NCBI GenBank assembly: GCA_019745565.1 | Contig: JAIESW010000028.1 | Coordinates: 1 to 64,000, forward strand | DNA from: Burkholderiales bacterium | GTDB lineage: Bacteria > Pseudomonadota > Gammaproteobacteria > Burkholderiales > Ga0077523 | DNA length: 64,000 bases | Direction of reading: 5' to 3' | Shown: in pieces, positions 55,932 to 64,000 of the stretch | How positions within the stretch are numbered: position 1 is the stretch's first letter | Layout of the letters: each line of letters starts with the position of its first letter | Made by a program: the position numbers and the translations under genes | The notes under the pieces: generated by a model | Database searches by the model: none | What the model was told of the DNA's origin: nothing | What the model saw: only the letters and a program-made list of their open reading frames with translations

Positions 55932-58199
55932 ATGAAGCGTTCTCTTATCGCGGTACTGATCGCCCTCGCTTACGCACCGACCGCCCAAGGCTTCGAACCC
56001 TTCCAGATCCGCGACATCCGCGTCGAAGGCATTCAGCGCACCGACGCGGGCACGGTATTCAGCTATCTCCCCGTCAAGGTCGGCGACCAGATGACGGACG
56101 AGAAGGCGACGCAGTCGATCCGCCTGCTGTTCCAGACCGGTTTCTTCAAGGACGTGCAGATCGAGGGCGAGGACGGCGTGCTCGTCATCTCGGTGCAGGA
56201 ACGTCCGGCCATCGCCGCCATCGACGCGCGCGGCTCGAAGGAATTCGACAAGAAGAAGCTGCTCGAGATCATGCGCCAGGCGGGGCTGCAGGAAGGGCGC
56301 ATCTTCGATCGCTCGATCCTCGAACGCGCGAAGCAGGATCTCAAGAACCAGTACATCGCGCGCGGCAAGTACGGGGTGGACGTGCAGACCACGGTCAACC
56401 CGCTCGAGCGCAACCGCGTGTCGATCAACTTCAACATCTCCGAAGGCGAGGTGGCGAAGATCCGCGGCGTCAACATCGTGGGCAACAAGGTCTTCAAGGA
56501 CAAGGAACTCCTCGATCTGATCGTGCTGCGCACGCCGGGGGTGATGACCTGGTACACGAAGAACGACCAGTATTCGAAGCAGAAACTTTCGGCCGACCTG
56601 GAGACGCTGCGCTCGTTCTACCTGAACCAGGGCTACCTCGAGTTCACCATCGATTCGACCCAGGTGGCGATCAGCCCCGACAAGCGCGACGTCTACATCA
56701 CCATCAACGTCACCGAGGGCGACAAGTACAAGGTCACCGACGTGCGGCTCGCCGGCGAGTTGCTGCTGCCGGAGACGGAGCTGCGGCGCCTGGTGAAGGT
56801 GCGGGCGGGCGACACCTTCTCGCGCGAGCGTCTCACCGAATCCACCAAGCTCATCACCGACCGCCTGGGCAACGACGGCTACGCCTTCGCCCAGGTGAAC
56901 GCCGTGCCCGAGGTCAACCGGGAGAAGCGCGAGGTCGCCTTCACGCTGTACGTGGACCCGGGCCGGCGCGTGTACGTGCGCCGCATCAACATCGGCGGCA
57001 ACCAGAACACCAAGGACGAGGTGATCCGTCGCGAGTTCCGGCAGATGGAAGGTGCCTGGTTCTCGCAGGAGAAGATCAACCGCTCCAAGGTGCGCGTCGA
57101 TCGTCTCGGCTATTTCGCCGAGGTCAACATCGACAATCCGGCAGTGCCCGGCACCAACGACCAGGTCGACGTCAACATGAACGTCAAGGAGCGGCCCACC
57201 GGCAGCGTGACGTTCGGCGCCGGCGTGTCGAGCGCGGAGCGGATCATCCTCTCGGGTTCGATCTCGCAGCAGAACGCGTTCGGCACCGGCAACGCGCTGT
57301 CGCTGTCGCTGCAGACCGGCCGCATCAACCGCATCCTGGCGTTGTCCTACACCAATCCCTACTGGACCGACGACGGCGTGAGCCGCGGCTTCGATCTGTA
57401 TTCGCGGCGGTTCAATCCCACGGTGCTGCGGTCCTCCAGCTACATCACGAACACCGATGGTGCCGGTGTGCGCTTCGGTGTCCCGGTCTCCGAACTCGAC
57501 ACGATCAACTACGGTCTCGCGCTCGAGAACACCGAGATCCAGACCTTCAGCAACAGCGCGCAGCGCATCAAGGACTTCGTCAACACCTTCGGTTCCACCA
57601 ACCTCGGCATCATCGGCACCGTCGGTTTCGCGCGCGATGGTCGCGACAGCACCATCGCGCCGACGCGCGGCACATTGCAGCGCGTGACCCTCGAGTCCGG
57701 ACTGCCGGGCGGCGACCTGCGCTACTACAAGCTGGGCTACAAGGCCCAGCACTACATTCCGGTGTCGCGCTACACCACGATCCAGGTCGGGGGCGAGATC
57801 GGCTACGCCGACGGGATCGGCGATCTGCCGCTGCCGTTCTACAAGAACTACTACGCGGGCGGCGTCAACAGCGTGCGCGGCTATGCCACGTATTCGCTGG
57901 GTCCGCGCGACGAGTTCGGGTTCTCCACCGGCGGTCCGCGGCTGCTGCTGGGCAACGTGGAGTACTACTTCCCGTTCCCCGGGGCGGGCAAGGACAACAG
58001 CCTGCGGCTGTCGGGTTTCTTCGACGCCGGTATGGTGGATAATACGTACAGCAGCGAATTCCTGCGCTATTCGGTCGGTCTGTCGCTTAACTGGTTCTCG
58101 CCGGTGGGCCCGCTCAAACTGAGCTTCGGCTTTCCGCTCAACGCCAAGGATGGCGACCGGCTGCAGCGCATCCAGTTCACCCTCGGCACCATTTTCTGA
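55932..58199 (+). CDS. bamA: BamA outer-membrane protein assembly factor
   Basis: A 755-residue core of the BAM machine. The signal peptide (MKRSLIAVLIALAYAPTAQG) is followed by five POTRA domains (about 23-420), then a 16-stranded barrel. It has the GGVNSVRGYATYSLGPRDEF loop and ends in the C-terminal beta-signal with terminal Phe (LGTIF). Starts 3 bases after rseP. Confidence 0.97.
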   Translation: MKRSLIAVLIALAYAPTAQGFEPFQIRDIRVEGIQRTDAGTVFSYLPVKVGDQMTDEKATQSIRLLFQTGFFKDVQIEGEDGVLVISVQERPAIAAIDARGSKEFDKKKLLEIMRQAGLQEGRIFDRSILERAKQDLKNQYIARGKYGVDVQTTVNPLERNRVSINFNISEGEVAKIRGVNIVGNKVFKDKELLDLIVLRTPGVMTWYTKNDQYSKQKLSADLETLRSFYLNQGYLEFTIDSTQVAISPDKRDVYITINVTEGDKYKVTDVRLAGELLLPETELRRLVKVRAGDTFSRERLTESTKLITDRLGNDGYAFAQVNAVPEVNREKREVAFTLYVDPGRRVYVRRINIGGNQNTKDEVIRREFRQMEGAWFSQEKINRSKVRVDRLGYFAEVNIDNPAVPGTNDQVDVNMNVKERPTGSVTFGAGVSSAERIILSGSISQQNAFGTGNALSLSLQTGRINRILALSYTNPYWTDDGVSRGFDLYSRRFNPTVLRSSSYITNTDGAGVRFGVPVSELDTINYGLALENTEIQTFSNSAQRIKDFVNTFGSTNLGIIGTVGFARDGRDSTIAPTRGTLQRVTLESGLPGGDLRYYKLGYKAQHYIPVSRYTTIQVGGEIGYADGIGDLPLPFYKNYYAGGVNSVRGYATYSLGPRDEFGFSTGGPRLLLGNVEYYFPFPGAGKDNSLRLSGFFDAGMVDNTYSSEFLRYSVGLSLNWFSPVGPLKLSFGFPLNAKDGDRLQRIQFTLGTIF

Positions 58200-58206
58200 C
58201 GACTCG

Positions 58207-58238
58207 GCCGTGGCGTCGGTTTGCTGACGCACCACGGC
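58207..58238 (+). promoter_or_regulatory. Intercistronic hairpin between bamA and ompH
   Basis: GCCGTGG (58207-58213) pairs with CCACGGC (58232-58238); an inner CGTC/GACG pairing (58214-58217 with 58226-58229) continues it with a 2-base bulge. It is located 7 bases after the bamA stop and lacks a T-run, so it may tune the relative expression of bamA and the chaperone by processing or attenuation. Confidence 0.45.
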
Positions 58239-58262
58239 ACGAGCATGACGGAGACCACACCA

Positions 58263-58769
58263 GTGAAATTGACCGCCCCGCTGTTTGGCGCACTCGCGCT
58301 GCTGCCGGCGCTGGCGCTCGCCCAGGCCGACATGAAGGACCTCAAGATCGGCTTCGTGTCGATCGAGCGCATCCTCAAGGACTCGCCGCCCGCGGTGAAG
58401 GCCAACAAGAAGCTCGAGAAGGAGTTCCAGGCGCGCGGCCAGGAGATCGAGAAGCTCGCCAAGCAGGCGCGCGAACTGCAGGCGGTGCTCGAGAAGGAAA
58501 GCGTCACCATGTCGGAGAGCGACCGGCGCACCAAGGAAGGCGAACTCGGGCGTTTGAACCGCGACCTGCAGCGGCTGCAGCGCGAATTCCGCGAAGAGCT
58601 CAACCTGCGACGCAACGAGGAATTCCAGCAGATCATCGAGCGGGCGAACAAGGTCGTGCAGCAGATCGCCGAAGCCGAGAAGTTCGATCTGATCCTGCAG
58701 GAGGCCGTGTTTCGCAGCCCGCGCATCGACATTACCGAAAAGGTCCTGAAGGCGCTCACCGACAAGTGA
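58263..58769 (+). CDS. OmpH/Skp-family periplasmic chaperone
   Basis: A 168-residue chaperone that shields unfolded outer-membrane proteins on their way to BamA. A signal peptide (KLTAPLFGALALLPALALAQ) is followed by DMKDLKIGFVSIERILKDSP and long helical tentacles rich in Lys, Glu and Gln. The GTG at 58263 follows GGAG at 58249-58252; the ATG at 58245 lacks a ribosome-binding site. Directly downstream of bamA, as in most proteobacteria. Confidence 0.93.
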   Translation: MKLTAPLFGALALLPALALAQADMKDLKIGFVSIERILKDSPPAVKANKKLEKEFQARGQEIEKLAKQARELQAVLEKESVTMSESDRRTKEGELGRLNRDLQRLQREFREELNLRRNEEFQQIIERANKVVQQIAEAEKFDLILQEAVFRSPRIDITEKVLKALTDK

Positions 58770-58802
58770 TCGGTGCTTGAAGGGGCGGCCGCCGGTACCC
58801 AC

Positions 58803-59852
58803 ATGAACGCTGCGCATCCGCCCTATACCCTCGAACAGATTGTCGCCCGCCTCGGCGGGGAACTCATCGGTCCGCCGCACATCTCGGTCCGGCAGGTGGC
58901 CCCCCTGGACCAGGCGGGTCCGGAGGATCTGTCCTTCCTGACCGGCGGTAAGTACCGCCGACTGCTGGAGGGGACGCGGGCGGCCGCGGTCATTCTCGGC
59001 ACGGCCGACCGCGACAGCACCGAGCGGCCGCGTATAGTCAGCACCAACCCGTACGCCTATCTCGCGCGCGCCTCGGCTTTGCTCAATCCGGCGGCGCCGG
59101 TCGAGCCGGGCATTCACGCTACGGCCGTGGTCGATCCCCGGGCGAGCGTGGCGGCGAGCGCGTCGATCGGTCCTTGCGTGACGGTGGGCGCCGGCGCCAC
59201 GATCGGCGAGCGCGCCGTGATCGGTGCCGGGTGCGCCATCGGGACTGACGCATCCATCGGCGCGGATACGCGGCTCCATGCCAACGTCGTCGTCTATCCG
59301 GGTTGCCGCGTCGGTGCGCGAGGCATCCTGCATTCCGGTGTCGTGATCGGCGGTGACGGCTTCGGCATCGCCGAGGAGGATGGCCGCTGGATCAAGGTGC
59401 CGCAGGTGGGGCGGGCGATCCTCGGGGACGACGTCGAGATCGGTGCCAACACCACGGTGGATCGCGGAGCGCTGGGCGACACCGTGATCGAGGACGGCGT
59501 CAAGATGGACAACCTGATCCAGATCGCGCACAACGTCGTCGTCGGTGCGCATACCGCCATCGCCGCCTGCGCCGGCATCGCGGGCTCGGCCCGCATTGGC
59601 CGGCAGTGCCGCATTGGCGGAGCCGCCATGATCCACGGCCATATCGAAATCTGCGACCACGCGATCGTCGGAGCCGGTACGATGGTGCGCAAGAGCATCA
59701 CCGAACCGGGTATCTACGATGGTTTCTTTCCCAGTCTGCCGCACCGCGAATGGATGAAGAACCTCGCACAGTTCAACCGCCTGCACGAACTCGGCCGCAC
59801 CGTGCAGGAACTCAAGGCAAGGCTCGAGGCGCTCGAAGGGAAAGCCAAGTGA
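58803..59852 (+). CDS. lpxD: UDP-3-O-(3-hydroxyacyl)glucosamine N-acyltransferase
   Basis: The third step of lipid A synthesis, 349 residues. An N-terminal uridine-binding domain ([16 protein letters not shown]) is followed by a left-handed beta-helix of hexapeptide repeats. [14 protein letters not shown], then WIKVPQVG, is typical, and the catalytic His lies in [16 protein letters not shown]. The ATG at 58803 is preferred; a GTG at 58773 would add ten residues of no family resemblance. Its stop overlaps fabZ (GTGA). Confidence 0.96.
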   Translation: MNAAHPPYTLEQIVARLGGELIGPPHISVRQVAPLDQAGPEDLSFLTGGKYRRLLEGTRAAAVILGTADRDSTERPRIVSTNPYAYLARASALLNPAAPVEPGIHATAVVDPRASVAASASIGPCVTVGAGATIGERAVIGAGCAIGTDASIGADTRLHANVVVYPGCRVGARGILHSGVVIGGDGFGIAEEDGRWIKVPQVGRAILGDDVEIGANTTVDRGALGDTVIEDGVKMDNLIQIAHNVVVGAHTAIAACAGIAGSARIGRQCRIGGAAMIHGHIEICDHAIVGAGTMVRKSITEPGIYDGFFPSLPHREWMKNLAQFNRLHELGRTVQELKARLEALEGKAK

Positions 59853-60310
59853 ACGCGATGGAAATCCATCAGATCCTGCAGTATCTGCCGCACCGGTATC
59901 CCTTCCTGCTGGTCGATCGGGTGCTGTCCTGCGAACCGGGCAAGGAGATCACGGCGCTCAAGAACGTGACCATCAACGAGCCGTTCTTCGCCGGCCACTT
60001 CCCGCACTACAAGGTGATGCCCGGGGTTCTCATCATCGAGGCCATGGCCCAGGCCGCCGCGATCCTGTCGTTCAAGACCGTCGACACCAAGGCGGACGAG
60101 AACTCGGTCTACTATTTCGTCGGCATCGACAACGCGCGTTTCAAGAAGCCGGTGACGGCGGGCGACCAGCTCATCATCACGGCCCGGCTCGAGCGTCAGC
60201 TGCGCGGCATCTGGAAGTACGCGGCCGAGGCCAAGGTCGACGGCGCGCTCGTGGCCGAGGCGGGCCTCATGTGCACCATGAGGGACGTTTCCGCGATCGT
60301 CGGCTCATGA
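59849..60310 (+). CDS. fabZ: 3-hydroxyacyl-ACP dehydratase FabZ
   Basis: A 153-residue hot-dog-fold dehydratase of fatty acid elongation. [18 protein letters not shown], then [20 protein letters not shown] with catalytic His and IIEAMAQA with catalytic Glu, are diagnostic. AAGGGA about 8 bases upstream favours the GTG at 59849 that overlaps the lpxD stop; the ATG at 59858 is an alternative. It overlaps lpxA by 4 bases (ATGA). Confidence 0.96.
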   Translation: MNAMEIHQILQYLPHRYPFLLVDRVLSCEPGKEITALKNVTINEPFFAGHFPHYKVMPGVLIIEAMAQAAAILSFKTVDTKADENSVYYFVGIDNARFKKPVTAGDQLIITARLERQLRGIWKYAAEAKVDGALVAEAGLMCTMRDVSAIVGS

Positions 60311-61077
60311 TCCATCCGACCGCCATCGTGCACCCTGCCGCACGGCTCGGCGCCGGCGTGACGGTGGGCCCCTACGCCGTGATCGGCGAGCACGTGAGCA
60401 TCGGGGACGGCACCTCGATCGGGCCGCACGCGGTGGTGACCGGCCACACGACGATCGGCCGCGACAACCGCATCTTCCAGTTCACGTCCGTCGGCGACGA
60501 ACCGCAGGACAAGAAGTACGCCGGCGAACCCACCCGGGTGGAGATCGGCGATCGCAATACGATCCGCGAGTTCTGCACCATCAACTGCGGCACGGTGCAG
60601 GACATCGGCGTCACCCGCTTGGGGCACGACAACTGGATCATGGCCTACGTGCACGTCGCCCACGACTGCGTGGTGGGCAGCAACGTGATCATGGCGAACT
60701 GCACGCAGCTCGCCGGCCACGTGCACGTGGGCGACTGGGTGATCCTCGGGGGTTTCACCGGTGCGCACCAGTTCTGCCATATCGGGGCGCATGCCATGAC
60801 GGCCATCGCGACCGTGCTGGTGCACGATCTGCCGCCCTACGTCATGGCGAAGGGCGACACGGCCAATGCCCACGGCATCAACGCCGAAGGACTCAAGCGC
60901 CGCGGCTTCACCGCCGAGGCGATCGCCGGCATCCGCCGAGCCTACAAGACGCTGTATCGATCGGGTCTCACGCTCGACGAGGCGCGCGCCGCGCTCGCCG
61001 AGCAGGTTGCCGAGTGTCCGGAAGTCGGGGTGATGGTGGAGTTCCTCGGGCGGACGACACGCGGCATCGTCCGGTAG
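60307..61077 (+). CDS. lpxA: UDP-N-acetylglucosamine acyltransferase
   Basis: The first step of lipid A synthesis, 256 residues. A left-handed beta-helix begins [18 protein letters not shown]. Catalytic His is in [14 protein letters not shown], with [11 protein letters not shown] and [13 protein letters not shown] further on. [15 protein letters not shown] is the form common in betaproteobacteria. The start overlaps the fabZ stop by 4 bases. Confidence 0.97.
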   Translation: MIHPTAIVHPAARLGAGVTVGPYAVIGEHVSIGDGTSIGPHAVVTGHTTIGRDNRIFQFTSVGDEPQDKKYAGEPTRVEIGDRNTIREFCTINCGTVQDIGVTRLGHDNWIMAYVHVAHDCVVGSNVIMANCTQLAGHVHVGDWVILGGFTGAHQFCHIGAHAMTAIATVLVHDLPPYVMAKGDTANAHGINAEGLKRRGFTAEAIAGIRRAYKTLYRSGLTLDEARAALAEQVAECPEVGVMVEFLGRTTRGIVR

Positions 61078-61083
61078 GGCGCC

Positions 61084-62286
61084 GTGGAGCGACAGGTGCG
61101 CATCGCGATGGTGGCGGGCGAAGCTTCGGGCGATCTCATCGCCGCGCCGCTGATCGCGGCACTGAAGGCCCGTCTTCCGGGTGCACGCTTCTTCGGCATC
61201 GGCGGGCCGAAGATGCAGTCGGCCGGTTTCGAGACCTGGTTCGACATGGAAACGCTCGCGGTGCGCGGCTACGTGGAGGCGGCGCGCAGCATCCCGCGCA
61301 TCCTCTCGATCCGCGGACAGGTGAAGTCGCGGCTGCTCGACGATCCGCCCGATCTCTTCGTGGGCATCGATGCGCCCGACTTCAACCTGGGGCTCGAGGA
61401 GCGGCTGCGCAGCGCCCGCATCCCCACGGCCCACTACGTCGGGCCGTCCATCTGGGCCTGGCGCGGCGAGCGCATCCACAAGATCAAGCGTGCAGCGGAT
61501 CGGGTGCTGGCACTGTTCCCCTTCGAGCCCGCGATCTACGAAAAGGCCGAGATACCGGTCACGTTCGTGGGGCATCCCCTGGCAGACGAAGTGCCCGCAG
61601 TGCCGGACCGCGACATCGCCCGCGAGCAGTTCCGGTTGCCGCTCAATGCACCGGTGTTCGCGCTGTTGCCGGGCAGCCGGCGCGGCGAACTCGAGCAGCA
61701 TGCCGGCCTGTTCCTCGACACCGCCAAGCTGATCGTGCAGCAGGTGCCCGATGCCCGCTTCCTGGTGCCGCTTACCAGCCGGGCGACGCGGATGCAGTTC
61801 GAAGTGGCCCAGTACGAGCACAAGGCGGCGGATCTGCCGCTCACCATCCTGTTCGGCCATGCCCAGATGGCGATGACCGCCGCCGACGTCGTGCTGGTGG
61901 CTTCGGGCACCGCGACGCTGGAGGCGGCGCTGTTGCGCCGACCCATGGTCATCACCTACCGCGTGCCGAAGCTCACGTGGCATCTGATGTGGCCGCGCCG
62001 CCTGTTGCCTTACGTGGGTTTGCCGAACGTGCTGGCAGGGCGGTTCGTGGTTCCGGAGATCCTGCAGGACGAGGCCACGCCGGCGAACCTCGCACAGGCG
62101 TTGCTAAACCAGTTGCGCGACAAGGTGGTGCGCGAGCGCCAGCAGCTCTGCTTCGAGGCGATCTACCACTCGTTGCGGCAGGGTGCCGCCGAGCGCGCTG
62201 CGGAAGCTCTGATGCCCATGCTGGAAGGGCGCCGAACCGGTCCGGCGCAGGTGTCCCTGTCGATCCCGGAGGGTTCGCGTCCGTGA
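61084..62286 (+). CDS. lpxB: Lipid A disaccharide synthase
   Basis: A 400-residue glycosyltransferase family 19 enzyme that joins UDP-diacylglucosamine and lipid [16 protein letters not shown] at the N-terminus, [31 protein letters not shown] and [17 protein letters not shown] are diagnostic. The GTG at 61084 is 6 bases after lpxA. Its stop overlaps rnhB (GTGA). Confidence 0.97.
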   Translation: MERQVRIAMVAGEASGDLIAAPLIAALKARLPGARFFGIGGPKMQSAGFETWFDMETLAVRGYVEAARSIPRILSIRGQVKSRLLDDPPDLFVGIDAPDFNLGLEERLRSARIPTAHYVGPSIWAWRGERIHKIKRAADRVLALFPFEPAIYEKAEIPVTFVGHPLADEVPAVPDRDIAREQFRLPLNAPVFALLPGSRRGELEQHAGLFLDTAKLIVQQVPDARFLVPLTSRATRMQFEVAQYEHKAADLPLTILFGHAQMAMTAADVVLVASGTATLEAALLRRPMVITYRVPKLTWHLMWPRRLLPYVGLPNVLAGRFVVPEILQDEATPANLAQALLNQLRDKVVRERQQLCFEAIYHSLRQGAAERAAEALMPMLEGRRTGPAQVSLSIPEGSRP

Positions 62287-62864
62287 CCCGCCTCACCCTC
62301 GTGGCCGGCGTCGACGAAGCCGGGCGCGGGCCGCTCGCGGGGCCGGTGGTAGCAGCCTGCGTAGTGCTCGATCCGAAGCGGCCCATCGCCGGGCTCGCCG
62401 ACTCGAAGAAGCTTTCGCCGCAACGGCGCACGCTGCTCGCGGTGCAGATCCGCGACCGCGCGCTCGCCTGGGCGGTGGCGTCCGCCAGCCCGAGCGAAAT
62501 CGACGAGCACAACATCCTGCGCGCCACGCTGCTTGCCATGGCGCGGGCGGTCGAGGGGCTGGGCCTCCTGCCGGACGAGATCCTGGTGGACGGCCTGCAC
62601 TGTCCGCCCGTGTCGTGCCGCGCACGTGCGGTGGTGAAGGGCGATGCGACCGTGCCGTCAATCAGTGCGGCGTCGATCCTCGCCAAGACCGATCGCGACG
62701 CGATGATGGACGCGCTGCACGAGCGGTTTCCCGGCTACGGGTTCGACCGGCATCGCGGCTATCCGACACCGGAGCACGTCGCAGCGCTGCGCCGCCTGGG
62801 TCCGACCGAAGTGCACCGCCGCAGCTTTGCGCCGGTGCGCGCGGCCTTCGAGCTGCACGCCTGA
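62283..62864 (+). CDS. rnhB: Ribonuclease HII
   Basis: A 193-residue endonuclease removing RNA primers and misincorporated ribonucleotides. Catalytic motifs are [17 protein letters not shown] (Asp-Glu), [16 protein letters not shown] and [16 protein letters not shown], then HRGYPTPEH. The GTG start overlaps the lpxB stop by 4 bases. Confidence 0.96.
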   Translation: MTRLTLVAGVDEAGRGPLAGPVVAACVVLDPKRPIAGLADSKKLSPQRRTLLAVQIRDRALAWAVASASPSEIDEHNILRATLLAMARAVEGLGLLPDEILVDGLHCPPVSCRARAVVKGDATVPSISAASILAKTDRDAMMDALHERFPGYGFDRHRGYPTPEHVAALRRLGPTEVHRRSFAPVRAAFELHA

Positions 62865-62868
62865 CACC

Positions 62869-63318
62869 ATGGACATCGCGCGCTGGTTGCATCTGCTGGG
62901 TGTGGCGGTCTGGGTCGGCGGCATGTTCTTCGCATACATGGCGCTGCGGCCGGCTGCGGTCGCCGTGCTGGAACCGCCCCTGCGCCTGTCGCTGTGGCAC
63001 CAGACCCTGAGCCGTTTCTTCCGCTGGGTGTGGGTGGCCGTGGCGCTGATTCTGGCCTCGGGCCTGCACATGATCGCGGTGCTGGGCGGTCACGGTGCTC
63101 CCGTTTACGCCTGGGTCATGCTGGCGATCGGCATCGTGATGATGCTGATCTTCGCGCACGTGTTCTTCGCACCCTACCGCCGGCTGGGCCGCGCGGTCGC
63201 CGCGGGCGACTGGAAAGCGGGCGGGGCGGCTCTGGGTCAGATCCGGAAACTGGTGGGTCTCAACCTGATCCTGGGGTTGATCACCATCACGGTGGCGACC
63301 GTGGGCAGGATGCTCTGA
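62869..63318 (+). CDS. CopD-like four-helix membrane protein
   Basis: A 149-residue inner-membrane protein with four predicted segments. WLHLLGVAVWVGGMFFAYMA at the N-terminus and conserved His residues (HLLG, SGLHMIA, FAHVFF) resemble the CopD/CtaG-type copper or haem membrane family, but the full CopD motif set cannot be confirmed. Starts 4 bases after rnhB and may be cotranscribed. The role is unknown. Confidence 0.75.
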   Translation: MDIARWLHLLGVAVWVGGMFFAYMALRPAAVAVLEPPLRLSLWHQTLSRFFRWVWVAVALILASGLHMIAVLGGHGAPVYAWVMLAIGIVMMLIFAHVFFAPYRRLGRAVAAGDWKAGGAALGQIRKLVGLNLILGLITITVATVGRML

Positions 63319-63335
63319 ATCGTTGAAGGGGGAGA

Positions 63336-63370
63336 ACTGCCACCTCTTTCGCGTCGAATGCTGTGGCAGT
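63336..63370. terminator. Inverted repeat between convergent CopD-like and ppsR genes
   Basis: ACTGCCAC (63336-63343) and GTGGCAGT (63363-63370) are perfect 8-base arms with a 19-base spacer, in the 78-base convergent gap. A bidirectional terminator or mRNA end is possible, though the loop is long and no T-run follows. Confidence 0.35.
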
Positions 63371-63396
63371 CTCGCGTCGACAGAGGTTCTCTACGC

Positions 63397-64000
63397 TCAA
63401 AAGCTCTGCCGGTGCAGCTGCCCCTGGTGCACGATGGTCGCTGCCAGTTCCTCGATCGAACGGTTGGTCGCGTCGAGGAAGGGAATCCCTTCCTCCCGCA
63501 TCAGCATCTCCGCCCGGTCGATCTCGTACTGGCAGTTGTCGAGCTGCGCGTAGCGGCTGTTGGGTCGCCGCTCGTTCCGGATGTGTGCGAGGCGCGGTGC
63601 CTGAATGGTGAGGCCGAAGAGCTTGCGCCGGTACTTGTTGAGGCGGGCCGGCAGCTTCATGTCCTGGAAGTCCTCGGGGATCAGCGGATAGTTCGCCGCG
63701 CGGATGCCGTACTGCAGTCCCAGGTAGAGGCACGTCGGCGTCTTGCCGGAGCGCGACACGCCCACCAGGATCACGTCGGCCTCGTGCAGTTCCTTGGTGG
63801 ACACGCCGTCGTCATGAGCGAGGCAGAAGTTCACCGCTTCGATGCGCGAGTGGTATTCGTTGGTGTTGCGCACCCGGTGCGACCGGCCGATCTCGTGGCT
63901 GTGGCTGACTCCCAGCTCCTGCTCCATCGGCGAGATGAACACCTGGAAGCAGTCGAGATAGAGCCCGTTCGACTTGGCGATGACCGCGCTCACCTCCGTG
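63397..64000 (-). CDS. ppsR: PEP synthase regulatory protein (kinase/phosphorylase), 5' end outside window
   Basis: A bifunctional kinase/pyrophosphorylase that switches PEP synthase on and off. About 200 residues of the C-terminal part are visible; the N-terminal region (about 70 residues) is right of the window. Family motifs are present: AVNFCLAHDDGVSTKELHEA, the P-loop VILVGVSRSGKTPTCLYLGL, then QYGIRAANYPLIPEDF, and LFGLTIQAPRLAHIRNERR, then PNSRYAQLDNC. Its gene ppsA normally lies divergently nearby, probably just beyond the window. Confidence 0.93.
   Translation of the reverse strand, partial: TEVSAVIAKSNGLYLDCFQVFISPMEQELGVSHSHEIGRSHRVRNTNEYHSRIEAVNFCLAHDDGVSTKELHEADVILVGVSRSGKTPTCLYLGLQYGIRAANYPLIPEDFQDMKLPARLNKYRRKLFGLTIQAPRLAHIRNERRPNSRYAQLDNCQYEIDRAEMLMREEGIPFLDATNRSIEELAATIVHQGQLHRQSF

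Noticed and set aside
55761-59786. A 1341-codon open frame on the minus strand across rseP, bamA, ompH and lpxD
   Set aside because: Four standard genes occupy the plus strand here; the reverse frame is open only because stop codons are rare in this base composition.
60307-61077. LpxA sequence [11 protein letters not shown] instead of the E. coli form
   Set aside because: From memory this is the usual betaproteobacterial variant, and the catalytic His region is intact, so it is not a defect.

Overview
The window is a densely coded, G+C-rich chromosomal segment from a betaproteobacterium. The genus cannot be fixed from the sequence. The evidence is the rpsB-tsf-pyrH-frr-uppS-cdsA-dxr-rseP-bamA-ompH-lpxD-fabZ-lpxA-lpxB-rnhB order, a ccoNOQP cbb3 oxidase under Fnr-type boxes, a full Gram-negative envelope toolkit, and the LpxA sequence type. 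I saw no insertion sequence, prophage, CRISPR array, tRNA or rRNA. No gap between genes exceeds about 300 bases; the longest (4286-4561, 5891-6169, 31466-31739, 48366-48614) are covered by the site entries or contain nothing I recognise.

1-4285 (minus strand): the end of a CzcCB-type metal/drug efflux operon (lipoprotein adaptor cut by the window edge, TolC-like channel, small membrane protein), a Nudix hydrolase and a LarA-family enzyme. 4562-9401 (plus): a c-di-GMP phosphodiesterase with a dead GGDEF domain, then a four-gene amide-nitrogen operon (cysteine hydrolase of the isochorismatase/biuret-hydrolase fold, AtzG, AtzE, AtzH) behind a strong sigma-54 type promoter with an NtrC-like site upstream, then an FMN reductase. 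9604-16233: the Anbu operon (circularly permuted ATP-grasp, alpha-E protein, Anbu proteasome-like peptidase, large transglutaminase/DUF2126 protein).

16331-37003: a regulatory and envelope region. It holds a secreted protein, a 1062-residue NTPase/TPR regulator with a SARP-type DNA-binding end, a cyclase-like/PEGA membrane protein coupled to a Ser/Thr kinase, an exported adhesin-E-like protein, a bacterial alpha-2-macroglobulin with intact thioester motif coupled to penicillin-binding protein 1C, an unknown protein, an MFS transporter, and a membrane histidine kinase paired with a Ser/Thr-kinase/receiver/receiver fusion. The two kinase modules are the least conventional part of the window.

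37022-48365: a complete microaerobic respiration island (ccoI, ccoS, ccoNOQP, ccoG, ccoH, a small membrane protein, fnr, hemN, TauE/SafE-like). Three Fnr boxes precede ccoI, ccoN and hemN, each exactly 22 bases upstream of a -10-like hexamer. 48409-63318: translation, isoprenoid, phospholipid, outer-membrane assembly and lipid A genes, starting with an rpsB promoter, a hairpin-rich leader and an intrinsic terminator/attenuator before tsf. The window ends with a CopD-like membrane protein and, convergently, a truncated ppsR (PEP synthase regulator).
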